This document shows, piece by piece, positions 37,501 through 45,856 of a stretch of 64,000 nucleotides of DNA. This DNA comes from Chryseobacterium herbae (GTDB lineage: Bacteria; Bacteroidota; Bacteroidia; Flavobacteriales; Weeksellaceae): the NCBI RefSeq assembly GCF_025154075.1, contig NZ_JAOAMU010000001.1, forward strand, positions 643,991 to 707,990. The letters run 5' to 3'. Numbering within the stretch: the first letter of the stretch is position 1; every line of letters starts with the position of its first letter. The position numbers and the translations under genes are program-made. Below the pieces are notes generated by a model. It saw only the letters and a list, made by a program, of their open reading frames with translations. It was not told where the DNA came from and did no database searches.

Positions 37501-38080
37501 CTAACAATGAAGTAATAGATTTGGTAGTTCCACGTGTTCCTGAAGGGGGAGCTGCAGGATCCGGGTTTATGGTATCACTTCTGTATCCCAATCCGGAATT
37601 GGAAGGTCCTGTATACGTGTAGAACTTATTGCTCGTACCCGTAAAATCTGCCGTATTTTCATCAATAGCGATAATCAGATTATCTGTATTGTTATAGGCA
37701 AATGGTGAACTGAAGTTGACTGTAACTTCATTACTTACTACACTCACCACTCCTGAAAATACCTGAGTCATACTGGCTAAAGGTACCCAGTCTGTACCAG
37801 AGCTAAAACTTGTTTTAGTGGTATGGCCTACATAAACCACCCAATCAACCGATTTAGAAATATCTGCATTATTCGGGAGAAAGAATTTAACGCCCGTAAT
37901 ATTGCCCGCTGCGGCTGTATTAATTTCAGTCTTGGTAAAAATCTGCTGACTGTAATTATAGCCGAAATTCACATCCACGGGCATATACCCGCCCTGTGCA
38001 GTTCCGCTGCCCAGAGTAATCTGGGCATTGATGAGTGTCGCCATTAAGAAAAATAAACACGACAATAGAGTTTTTTTCAT
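34529..38080 (-). CDS. Large secreted protein with two FnIII and five PPC-like domains, T9SS type A sorting domain (paralog D)
   Basis: A 1183-residue relative of paralogs A-C. The signal peptide ends INAQ. The N-terminal domain (about residues 20-200, GTAQGGYMPVDVNFGYNYSQ) is different from the choice-of-anchor J domain of the shorter paralogs. Two FnIII-like modules follow (SATSYKLSVGTTPGGTDV and VQGYRLSIGTSAGAN), then five PPC-like domains, each opening with ANDDC, ANDEC or ANDTC. Domains 2 and 3 are very alike (HTIWLKNVVS, SSTSLYAQVF); domains 4 and 5 match the pair in the short paralogs. The sorting domain (LKAYPNPFADVLNIS...IKAIKK) matches the others. Probably surface-exposed. Confidence 0.9.
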   Translation of the reverse strand: MKKTLLSCLFFLMATLINAQITLGSGTAQGGYMPVDVNFGYNYSQQIFTKTEINTAAAGNITGVKFFLPNNADISKSVDWVVYVGHTTKTSFSSGTDWVPLASMTQVFSGVVSVVSNEVTVNFSSPFAYNNTDNLIIAIDENTADFTGTSNKFYTYTGPSNSGLGYRSDTINPDPAAPPSGTRGTTKSITSLLGLSPAAPLCPVVSAPAVNATSVSVLPTITWAGSNSATSYKLSVGTTPGGTDVMNMVDLGNVTSYAFTNALNFNTQYYYTVNALNSVGTSTGCTERSFTTVSLGCPSVSIPAASILGTSVKPTFTWSAITGVQGYRLSIGTSAGANNVLSNFDVGNVLTYTLTTAQQLNPSTQYFYTITAYTANAASTGCTERNFTTGATLPPANDDCSGAVSLTVNSGLTCTATTPGNTLGASLSMAATPCSGNPGDDVWYSFTATGSSHLITISNVVSTGVSSDTDMYFQVLGGSCGTMTSILCSDADINMVTGLTAGQTYYVRVYTYSSSANTNASFNICVSTPPPPPANDDCANAVTVTVNADMNCGSVTSGNTSGGTNSSVSVGACSGTPDDDVWYKFVATGTKHTIWLKNVVSVGTSSSTSLYAQVFSGACGTLTSTTCITSNTSYTVLSNLTAGETYYVRAYNSNANSGASLYANTFDLCIGTLPAPPANDECSGAATLTVNPDMNCGSVTSGTTLGATNSSVPVGTCSGTPDDDVWYAFTATGTAHTIWLKNVVSAGSSSSTSLYAQVFTGGCGALVNKTCITSNSSYTALTGLTAGETYYVRVYNSSANTSTTVYANTFSVCIGTLPPPPANDDCANATSLTVSGTGTCTNPVSASTYSATQSTGTTPTCAASGINDDVWYSFTATAATHLVTVNYTDNATATQVYSGSCGSFTAVSCTDGAFGNSNVLLQSLTAGQVYYVRVYSSSSTATIASSFSICITTPVAPANDTCDTAIAIPCGGTVEGNNALAANETLPANTCGGTTTTASYKGVWYTVKAHAAGPITISACGAEFDSYLRVYSGSCAALTCVSNTSGIGYADGGCPGANLNDSSTLTFNATAGTTYYVLLTGYTAARFGKYTISVTQDCSTMGTSEVKKENNLKAYPNPFADVLNISDISKVKSVSIIDLAGRVVKTIDNPSSALQLGDLKQGMYLVTLNMKDGSKQTIKAIKK

Positions 38081-38411
38081 ACTAAGTAAAAATAAAAATT
38101 AGGGAGGTAAATGTAACCAATATTTTATTCTAATTCAAAAATTAACATAAAATATTAAATCAATAAGAGGTAAAAAGCTAATTTATTAATTAAAATTAAA
38201 TATATGTTTAATTTTAACTTAAAATTCACAATCCTTAGATAAATAACACAGCATTGACTATCAACAGCTTATACTCAAATTTAAAATCACTTAAATAGGA
38301 TAAATTTTAACTTAACATAAAATATTTTTTTTCATCTACTCCACTCATTTTCAATTCAAAACAAAAAAAAGCGACAAAATGCCGCTTTTATATTTTACCA
38401 GATCACCGTTA
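38081..38411. other. AT-rich intergenic region with dnaE terminator
   Basis: A 330-bp region of very high AT content between dnaE and the large adhesin gene. AAAAGCG (38367-38373) pairs with CGCTTTT (38383-38389) and the A-tract 38362-38370 gives a minus-strand U-run, so this is the dnaE terminator. The remainder must contain the promoter of the adhesin gene, but I find no clear TAnnTTTG element. No gene seen. Confidence 0.6.
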
Positions 38412-41400
38412 TCAGTTCAGATAGAACTCATATTTATTGAGGAGCTGAATTTCTTTGATCAAATCCCCGTTCAAATCTACAGAATGTTTCATAGACTGAA
38501 CTTCTATCTGAGAATCATCTTCAATATTTTTGATATAGAATTTAAGTTTCTGATTTCCTTTATTTCTGTCAAGAACAGTCCTGAAAAAGTCAAGATCTTC
38601 AGCACGTACATCCATGACATCCATCACGAGAGAAATACTTTTTGCAAACCGTTCAAAGGCTTCCTGCAGCTCTATGACATCATTTACATTCACGAAAACC
38701 CTACCGTCTTTCACCTGTGCAAATTTTATTTTAAAAATCACAAATCTCTGAACTTCCAGTTTTTCTTTCAAACGCATATAATCCCTGTCTCCAAGCCTGA
38801 AAGAATAGGATCCTGAATAATCTTCCAACGTCACAAAAGCCACTTTCTCACCACTTCTGAAACCATCCTGAACTTTGTATTCCGTGATCAGTCCGGCTAC
38901 CGTGTACTCTTTTCCGCCACCGCCGTTTTCTCTTTCTTTCTGTAGTGTTTTCCAGTCTTTTTTCTTTTCTTCAAACAGTTCTTCCTGTTTATTGGAGAAA
39001 GCCTGCTCTTTGTAGGCATCCACCTCATCGAGGTTCAGGAACATAAAATTCCCTTTCGGTTCGGCTTTTTTCGTGACTTCTTCTATCACCTCTTCTTCTC
39101 CTATTGCCATTTCATCAGAAACAATTTCAATAAGATCCACCGTTTCATCCTGAGAATCTTTTTCTAAAATAGGAACCTCATCGGTTACCAACTTTTCTTC
39201 CTCATCTTTTTCCAGGACGCTCTTTTTAGATAACTGCCCTTGCATAAACTGGAAATGATATTTAAATTCATCCAGCGGATGCGCAGAAAGATAGAATCCA
39301 ATGATCTCTTTTTCTTTATTAAGCTTATGCATATTCGGCCATTCCGGGCAAGGTGGCAGTTTTGGCTGCTCGATCTGGACTTCATCGGCAAAGTCTGCGA
39401 AAAGAGAATGTTCCATTTCGTTTTTACTTTCCTGGAAGCTCTGTCCGTATCTGATCAGTCTTTCCAGATTGGTTTTACCCGCCATATCGATATCAAAATA
39501 CTGACCTCTGTGGTAAGATCCCAATTCATCGAAAGCGCCCGCCAGCACTAAACTTTCCGCCACTCTTTTATTCATCTGGGAAGGTAAAATTCTTTCGAAG
39601 AAATCATAAATATTCTTGAACCTTCCATTCGCTCTTTCTCTGGTAATCGCCTCACTCGGCCCTTCACCAATTCCTTTGATCGCTCCCAAACCAAAACGGA
39701 TCTGACCTTTTTCGTTTACTGAGAATTTATATTGGGATTCATTCACATCCGGCCCCAAAACATCTACCCCGATACTCTTACAATCCTCCATAAACATGGT
39801 GATAGAGTCCGTATTGTTAATGTTATTACTCATTACACTCGCCATATATTCAGCCGGATAATTGGCTTTCAGATAGGCAGTATGGTAAGCAATCAACGCA
39901 TAACAGGTGGAGTGAGATTTGTTGAAGGCATATTCTGCAAAGGCTTTCCAGTCATTCCAGATTTTCTCTAACCGTTCTTCGTTAAGGTTGTTTTTCCGTC
40001 CTCCTTCAATGAATTTAGGGTACATTTTATTAAGAACTTCAATCTGCTTTTTACCCATTGCTTTTCTCAAAGTATCAGCTTCACCTTTTGTAAAATTGGC
40101 CAATTTTTGAGACAAAAGCATTACCTGCTCCTGATAAACGGTAATTCCGTAGGTTTCTTTTAAATATTCTTCAGTTTCCGGTAAATCGTATACCACTTCT
40201 TCAATTCCATGTTTTCTATTAATAAAACTCGGAATATATTTTATTGGTCCCGGTCGGTACAACGCATTCATCGCAATCAAATCGGCAAAAACTGTCGGTT
40301 TCAGTTCTCTCATGTATTTTTGCATCCCCGGGCTTTCATACTGAAAAATCCCGATCGTCCTTCCTTCCTTAAACAGCTGATATGTTTTTGCATCATCCAG
40401 TGGAATCTCATCCGGATCAAGGTCTATATTATGCCTTTGCTTCACCAGTTTCATGGCATCTTTAATGATCGTCAGGGTACGAAGTCCCAGGAAGTCCATT
40501 TTCAGAAGTCCCGCACTTTCCGCCACCGAGTTGTCAAACTGGGAAACCAGAATATCGGCATCTTTCGCTGCAATGGTGATTGGAACCAGGTTACTTACAT
40601 CCTCAGGAGTAATAATCACCCCGCAGGCATGGATTCCGGTATTTCTGATACAACCTTCCATTTTTTTGGCACTCGCCAATACATCGAACCGCGGATCATC
40701 AGGATTATCAAGCACCATCCTCATTTCATCTACCAGCATCTGCTCTTCAGGCTTTAGCTTGTCATATTTAGCCAAAGCTTTTGCAATGTTCATTCCGGGA
40801 CTCGGAGGAATCAGTTTTGCAATATTGTTGGTATCAGGAATCGGAAGATCCAATACTCTTCCCGCATCTTTAATCGCAGATTTTCCACCTAGAACAGAAT
40901 ACGTAATAATCTGCGCTACCTGACTTTGTCCATATTTTTCAATTACCCATTTGATCACCCTGTCACGCCCTTCATCATCAAAATCAATATCAATATCAGG
41001 CATCGAAACCCTTTCCGGGTTCAGGAATCTCTCAAAAAGGAGATCATATTTAATAGGATCAACATTGGTGATCCCGATACAGTAAGCTACCGCAGAACCT
41101 GCTGCAGAACCCCTTCCCGGTCCTACCCAAACCCCCATATTACGGGCTTCATTACAGAAATCCTGTACAATAAGGAAATATCCCGGATAACCGGTGTTCG
41201 CGATTACATCAAGCTCAAAGTCCAGACGTTCTTTGATTTCGTCTGTAATTCCGGTTTCAACATATCTTTTTCTTGCCCCTTCATACGTTAAATGAGTAAG
41301 ATAAGCCATCTCTCCTCTTTTCCCACCATCCGCAGCATCTTCAGCATGGATGAACTCTTCCGGAATGTCAAATTTAGGAAGGAGAACGTCTCTTTTTAAA

Positions 41401-43079
41401 GTATACGGACTGAATTTGCCGAGAAATTCCTCATAAGCATCGAAAGCATCCGGATAGGCCAGAAATGCTTCTTTAATTTCGTCACTATTTTTAATATAAT
41501 ATTCTCCTGTGGTAAGTCCTCTTCGTTTCCCGAAGCCTTTTCCTATAGGGGTCATTAGCTTTTCACCATCCTTGATACAGCTTATGATATCCTGAATATT
41601 GGCATCATCTTTCTGAGTATAAAAAGTTTCGTTCTGGGCAAGGATTTTAGTATCGTATTTATCTGCCAGATAAAGTAAAACTTCATTTAAATGCTCTTCT
41701 TCCGGCAGTTTATGGTTCTGAAGCTGTACATAGAAATCATCGCCGAAAGTATCTTTCCACCATTTAAAGAGCTCTTCCCCTTTCTGCTCCCCTGTATTAA
41801 GGATTGCGTCCGGAATATCTCCCAAAATACCTGAAGTCACAGCGATCAATCCTTCTTTGTATTCAGCGATCAATTCTCTGCTGATTCTCGGCACTCCGAA
41901 ATAGAAGCCTTTTAAGAATCCTATACTCGAAAGCTTCGCCAGATTTTTGTATCCGTTAAAATCTTTCGCCAAAAGCACCATTTGGGTCCTTCTGTCCGGG
42001 TCATCTTTGGTAAACTGCTTCTGCTCGTAACGCGCTGATATGTAAAACTCGCAGCCCACAATTGGGATAAGCGGAGCCGAAACAGGCTCTTCTTCTGTAA
42101 ATTCAGTTCCGTTTTCTTTAGCTTCCTCCTTTTTAGCAAGGAATTCTTTATGTTTTTTTGAACGGTCGGAATTCGTGGATTCTACTGCTGATACAAATTT
42201 AAAAGCACCCATCATATTTCCGGTATCCACCATTCCTACGGCAGGAAAGTTTTCATCAGAAGCTTTTTTGATCAGGTCATTAATACTGGAAGTCGCCATC
42301 AATGTAGAGAAAACACTGTGGCTGTTGAAATTGAAATATTTCCCGATATCAACTTCGTCAATATTTCGGGAGTCTGTATGTTTTTTCTTACTGTTAAAGT
42401 CAGCAACCTGCCTTCTGACAACAATCGGAAACGGCTTTATCGGATCCGGATATAGTCTTTTGAAATACTCAAGTTGATCTTCAGAGATCTTCAGTACTTC
42501 GGAAGGAATCACGCCAATTCTCATCATTTCGAAGAATACTCTGGCAGTTGCATTTACATCGGCAGCAGCGTTGTGGGCTTCGTCAAATTTGTGACCGTAA
42601 AGCTTTTCGTACAATTCTTCCAGTTTAGGAGACTTATATCTTCCTCCTCTTCCTCCGCCAAGCTTACAGTAGTCTGTTCCCAAAATCATGGTATCAGCTT
42701 TCGGCTTATCCTGAAGATTGTCTTTTATATTTTTTCTAAATAATTCAGCGCCTACGATATTGTAATCGAATTCCACGTTGTGTCCGGAAACGATCCTGAC
42801 TCTGTCCAGCACTTTGGAAAATTCTTCCAGAATCTCCTGCAGATCCCGTCCTTCTTCATTGGCGATCTTGGTGGTAATCCCGTGAATCCTTGCGGCATTG
42901 AAGGGAATATCGTACCCTTCAGGTTTTATTATATAATCCTGATTTTCAATTAAATTACCATTATCATCATGCACCTGCCATGCGATCTGAACCATTCTTG
43001 GCCAGTTATCTGAGTCTGAAAGTGGTGCATTGAAATTCTTAGGTAAACCGGTTGTTTCTGTGTCAAAAATTAAATACAT
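38412..43079 (-). CDS. dnaE: DNA polymerase III alpha subunit with fused N-terminal DEDDh exonuclease
   Basis: The 1555-residue replicative polymerase subunit is about 400 residues longer than E. coli DnaE. Residues 1-190 are a DnaQ-like proofreading exonuclease with intact motifs: FDTETTGLP (D6, E8), HNVEFD (H100, D105) and HNAAAD (H169, D174). The PHP domain (about 245-500) has lost most metal ligands. The C-family palm has the catalytic aspartates in MPDIDIDF (D695, D697) and KMDFLG (D862). A helix-hairpin-helix (GAIKGIGEG) follows near residue 1132, an acidic insert at about 1290-1340, and an OB fold at about 1393-1480. Transcribed alone. Confidence 0.96.
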   Translation of the reverse strand: MYLIFDTETTGLPKNFNAPLSDSDNWPRMVQIAWQVHDDNGNLIENQDYIIKPEGYDIPFNAARIHGITTKIANEEGRDLQEILEEFSKVLDRVRIVSGHNVEFDYNIVGAELFRKNIKDNLQDKPKADTMILGTDYCKLGGGRGGRYKSPKLEELYEKLYGHKFDEAHNAAADVNATARVFFEMMRIGVIPSEVLKISEDQLEYFKRLYPDPIKPFPIVVRRQVADFNSKKKHTDSRNIDEVDIGKYFNFNSHSVFSTLMATSSINDLIKKASDENFPAVGMVDTGNMMGAFKFVSAVESTNSDRSKKHKEFLAKKEEAKENGTEFTEEEPVSAPLIPIVGCEFYISARYEQKQFTKDDPDRRTQMVLLAKDFNGYKNLAKLSSIGFLKGFYFGVPRISRELIAEYKEGLIAVTSGILGDIPDAILNTGEQKGEELFKWWKDTFGDDFYVQLQNHKLPEEEHLNEVLLYLADKYDTKILAQNETFYTQKDDANIQDIISCIKDGEKLMTPIGKGFGKRRGLTTGEYYIKNSDEIKEAFLAYPDAFDAYEEFLGKFSPYTLKRDVLLPKFDIPEEFIHAEDAADGGKRGEMAYLTHLTYEGARKRYVETGITDEIKERLDFELDVIANTGYPGYFLIVQDFCNEARNMGVWVGPGRGSAAGSAVAYCIGITNVDPIKYDLLFERFLNPERVSMPDIDIDFDDEGRDRVIKWVIEKYGQSQVAQIITYSVLGGKSAIKDAGRVLDLPIPDTNNIAKLIPPSPGMNIAKALAKYDKLKPEEQMLVDEMRMVLDNPDDPRFDVLASAKKMEGCIRNTGIHACGVIITPEDVSNLVPITIAAKDADILVSQFDNSVAESAGLLKMDFLGLRTLTIIKDAMKLVKQRHNIDLDPDEIPLDDAKTYQLFKEGRTIGIFQYESPGMQKYMRELKPTVFADLIAMNALYRPGPIKYIPSFINRKHGIEEVVYDLPETEEYLKETYGITVYQEQVMLLSQKLANFTKGEADTLRKAMGKKQIEVLNKMYPKFIEGGRKNNLNEERLEKIWNDWKAFAEYAFNKSHSTCYALIAYHTAYLKANYPAEYMASVMSNNINNTDSITMFMEDCKSIGVDVLGPDVNESQYKFSVNEKGQIRFGLGAIKGIGEGPSEAITRERANGRFKNIYDFFERILPSQMNKRVAESLVLAGAFDELGSYHRGQYFDIDMAGKTNLERLIRYGQSFQESKNEMEHSLFADFADEVQIEQPKLPPCPEWPNMHKLNKEKEIIGFYLSAHPLDEFKYHFQFMQGQLSKKSVLEKDEEEKLVTDEVPILEKDSQDETVDLIEIVSDEMAIGEEEVIEEVTKKAEPKGNFMFLNLDEVDAYKEQAFSNKQEELFEEKKKDWKTLQKERENGGGGKEYTVAGLITEYKVQDGFRSGEKVAFVTLEDYSGSYSFRLGDRDYMRLKEKLEVQRFVIFKIKFAQVKDGRVFVNVNDVIELQEAFERFAKSISLVMDVMDVRAEDLDFFRTVLDRNKGNQKLKFYIKNIEDDSQIEVQSMKHSVDLNGDLIKEIQLLNKYEFYLN

Positions 43080-43317
43080 ATAAGTTTCTAACTTTTTTAA
43101 AAAAAAGAGAATGTAAAGTTAGTCCATTTTTTTCAAAAATTCAGCAGTAAAATACAAAAGAAAGGCGAATAATTTTTCACAAAATGTACGTTGTATTTAA
43201 AAAATCAATTTTCAATTAAAAACCAATTAAAATTATCAATAATTAAGAAATAAAGATCATTAATTAAAATTAATATCAATAAAACAAACCGAATAATGAT
43301 TTTTAATCAATATTTAA

Positions 43318-43348
43318 TTGTTATTTAAAATACGATCTCCTATATTTG
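43318..43348 (+). promoter_or_regulatory. Distal promoter candidate upstream of the E1 gene
   Basis: TTG (43318-43320), 20-nt spacer, TATATTTG (43341-43348). It would give a leader of about 300 nt containing both hairpins of this region, or else drive an unannotated small RNA. Confidence 0.45.
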
Positions 43349-43617
43349 TTTTGAAAAGTTAACTGTATATTTTTTGAACATAGATTCATTAATTCATTCC
43401 TCGAAAATAAGTACCGGAAAAGTCAACCATTTTTAAAAAACTGATCATAAAAATAGCAAATCAACTTTTCATTCATTCCAGCCGTTTTCAATTTTTTTGA
43501 AAGCGGCTTCTTATGAAGAAGATTACCGTAAACAACACAGTCTTAATGGGCTTATCCCTCAAAAAGTAATCGGAGACTAAACCCTTACTCACAACAATCT
43601 CAACAAAACACTAACAC

Positions 43618-43649
43618 TTGTTCGTATTTTGTTTTTTTGTGTATATTTG
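43618..43649 (+). promoter_or_regulatory. Proximal promoter of the E1 gene, nearly leaderless
   Basis: TTG (43618-43620), 21-nt spacer, TATATTTG (43642-43649), only 6 nt before the ATG at 43656. Transcription would start at or next to the start codon. Confidence 0.6.
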
Positions 43650-43655
43650 CTTCCT

Positions 43656-45728
43656 ATGGAAAATACACTTCACGAAAAAGTTTCTCAGGATATTTTGCTA
43701 AAAGCGTACAATCACATGATGCTGGCTAAAGCAATGGCAGATATCTATGAAGAAAACAGAAATATCTGTAAATATGTTCATAGTACATCAAGAGGCCATG
43801 AAGCCATTCAGCTGGCAACCGCTTATCAGATGAAAAAAGAAGACTGGATTTCTCCTTATTACAGAGACGAAAGTATTCTTTTGGGAATCGGTTTCGAACC
43901 GTATGAACTGATGCTTCAATTGCTGGCAAAAGCTGAAGATCCTTTTTCAGGAGGAAGATCGTATTATTCTCACCCTTCAAGCAGGGATGAAAACAAACCG
44001 AAAATCATTCATCAGAGTTCTGCTACAGGGATGCAGACCATTCCTACTACGGGCGTAGCACAGGGAATAAAATATATTCAGGACTTCAATTTACAGACTT
44101 TTGAAAACAATCCTGTGGTGGTTTGTAGTCTTGGTGACAATTCCGTAACGGAAGGTGAAGTAAGTGAAGCTTTACAGTTTGCTGCCCTTCACCAGCTTCC
44201 TATTATATTTCTTGTACAGGATAATGAGTGGGGAATTTCCGTAACGAAAGAAGAAGCAAGAACGTGTGATGCTTACGATTTCGTAGCAGGATTTACAGGT
44301 CTTAGCAGAATGCGTGTAGACGGAACTGATTTTGTAGAAAGTTTCGAAGCTATGAAAAAGGCTGTAGATTTTGTAAGAAACGAAAGAAAGCCTTTGGTGG
44401 TTTGCGCTAAAACGGTACTTATCGGTCACCATACTTCCGGAGTAAGAAGAGAATTCTACAGAGACGAAGAAGATTTAACAAAACACAGAGCTAAAGATCC
44501 GGGCGAGATCCTTAGAAAACAACTTCTGGAATCGGGAGCTGACGAAGATCTTTTAAAGCAGATCACTAAAAAAGCACGTCTTGAGGCTGAAGAAGCTTTT
44601 GAAAGAGCTAAAAACGCAGAAGATCCAAAACCGGAAACAGTGATGCAACACGTTTTCGCCCCTACACCAATTACTGAGGAAACAGGAACACGTGAGCCCG
44701 CTGGCGGTGAAAAAATTGTTATGGTAGATGCTGCCATTCATGCGGTTCAGGAACTGATGTGGAAGCATCCTGAAGCTCTTCTTTACGGACAGGATGTAGG
44801 AGAAAGAATCGGTGGTGTTTTCAGAGAGACGGTGACTTTAGGAAAGAAATTCGGAAGCAAAAGAGTCTTCAATACGGCTATTCAGGAGGCTTATATTATC
44901 GGATCAACTGCCGGAATGAGCGCTGTAGGGTTAAAACCTATCGTAGAAGTTCAGTTCGCCGATTATATCTATCCGGGAATCAACCAGCTGATCACTGAAA
45001 TTTCAAAATCAAGTTATTTAAGTCAGGGGAAGTTCCCTGTAAGCAATATCATCCGTGTCCCAATTGGTGCATACGGAGGCGGAGGACCTTACCACAGTGG
45101 AAGCGTTGAAAGCATTTTGGCCAACATTAAAGGAATCAAGATCGCTTATCCAAGTAACGCGGCCGATTTCAAAGGTCTATTAAAAGCAGCTTATTACGAT
45201 CCAAACCCAGTGATCATGTTAGAGCACAAAGGTTTATACTGGAGTAAAGTTCCGGGAACTGAAGATGCTAAGACTATTGAACCGGCAGAAGATTACATCC
45301 TTCCTTTTGGAAAAGGTAAAGTAATCATTGAAGCTGATCAGAATGAAACGGAAAAAGGGAGAACTTTATTAGTTGTCACCTATGGAATGGGCGTTTACTG
45401 GGCCAAAGAAGCTGTGAAGAATTTCAATGGAAGAGTTGAAGTAATCGATCTGAGAACTATCATTCCTCTGGATGAAGAACTTGTGTTCGAAAGAGTGAAA
45501 GCTCACGGAAAATGTATCGTTCTTACGGAAGAGCAGCTGAATAATTCATTTGCCGAAGCATTCGCGTACCGTATCTCGAAAAACTGTTTCAAATATCTGG
45601 ATGCACCTGTAGAAACCATGGGTTCTCTGGATGTTCCTGCTGTTCCTATCAATCTTGTACTGGAAAAAGAAATGCTTCCGAATGCTGAAAAACTCAGCAA
45701 AAAGATTGAAGAAATGTTGAAATATTAA
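43656..45728 (+). CDS. 2-oxoacid dehydrogenase E1, fused alpha and beta subunits
   Basis: A 690-residue thiamine-diphosphate enzyme in which the alpha part (residues about 1-330) and beta part (about 355-690) of a branched-chain-type E1 are joined. The alpha part has STSRGHEAIQLA, PYYRDESILL and the TPP/Mg signature GDNSVTEGE...DNEWGIS; the beta part has LYGQDVGERIGGVFRET, FNTAIQEAYIIG and GAYGGGGPYHSGS. It decarboxylates a 2-oxoacid, most likely from Val, Leu and Ile, and passes the acyl group to an E2 encoded elsewhere. I start at 43656 because the nine extra upstream codons overlap the promoter. Confidence 0.93.
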   Translation: MENTLHEKVSQDILLKAYNHMMLAKAMADIYEENRNICKYVHSTSRGHEAIQLATAYQMKKEDWISPYYRDESILLGIGFEPYELMLQLLAKAEDPFSGGRSYYSHPSSRDENKPKIIHQSSATGMQTIPTTGVAQGIKYIQDFNLQTFENNPVVVCSLGDNSVTEGEVSEALQFAALHQLPIIFLVQDNEWGISVTKEEARTCDAYDFVAGFTGLSRMRVDGTDFVESFEAMKKAVDFVRNERKPLVVCAKTVLIGHHTSGVRREFYRDEEDLTKHRAKDPGEILRKQLLESGADEDLLKQITKKARLEAEEAFERAKNAEDPKPETVMQHVFAPTPITEETGTREPAGGEKIVMVDAAIHAVQELMWKHPEALLYGQDVGERIGGVFRETVTLGKKFGSKRVFNTAIQEAYIIGSTAGMSAVGLKPIVEVQFADYIYPGINQLITEISKSSYLSQGKFPVSNIIRVPIGAYGGGGPYHSGSVESILANIKGIKIAYPSNAADFKGLLKAAYYDPNPVIMLEHKGLYWSKVPGTEDAKTIEPAEDYILPFGKGKVIIEADQNETEKGRTLLVVTYGMGVYWAKEAVKNFNGRVEVIDLRTIIPLDEELVFERVKAHGKCIVLTEEQLNNSFAEAFAYRISKNCFKYLDAPVETMGSLDVPAVPINLVLEKEMLPNAEKLSKKIEEMLKY

Positions 45729-45750
45729 TCACCCCATATTAATTATACGA

Positions 45751-45780
45751 AACCTCTAATTTTTTTAGAGGTTTTTTTTA
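45751..45780 (+). terminator. Terminator of the E1 gene
   Basis: AAACCTCTAA (45751-45760) pairs with TTAGAGGTTT (45767-45776), then continues in a T-run. Confidence 0.87.
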
Positions 45781-45856
45781 TTACATTTATTAAAGCAAAA
45801 GACCGCCTTATTTTGGTATTTCTTTTGCTTATGCACACCCAACTTGATGAAACAAT

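Larger units (their letters stand above)
43080..43655. other. Long AT-rich divergent region between dnaE and the E1 gene
   Basis: About 575 bp with very few G or C bases. Two plus-strand promoter candidates lie inside it (43318-43348 and 43618-43649). Two hairpins sit side by side: GCCGTTTTCAA...TTGAAAGCGGC at 43481-43507 and CTTCTTATGAAGAAG at 43507-43521. An 18-codon frame from 43513 is the only short frame of note and is not convincing. The dnaE promoter was not identified. Confidence 0.55.

Noticed and set aside
43513..43569. 18-codon frame MKKITVNNTVLMGLSLKK
   Set aside because: Considered as a small peptide or ribosomally made natural-product precursor, but it has no leader/core pattern, no modification genes nearby, and its start lies inside a hairpin.
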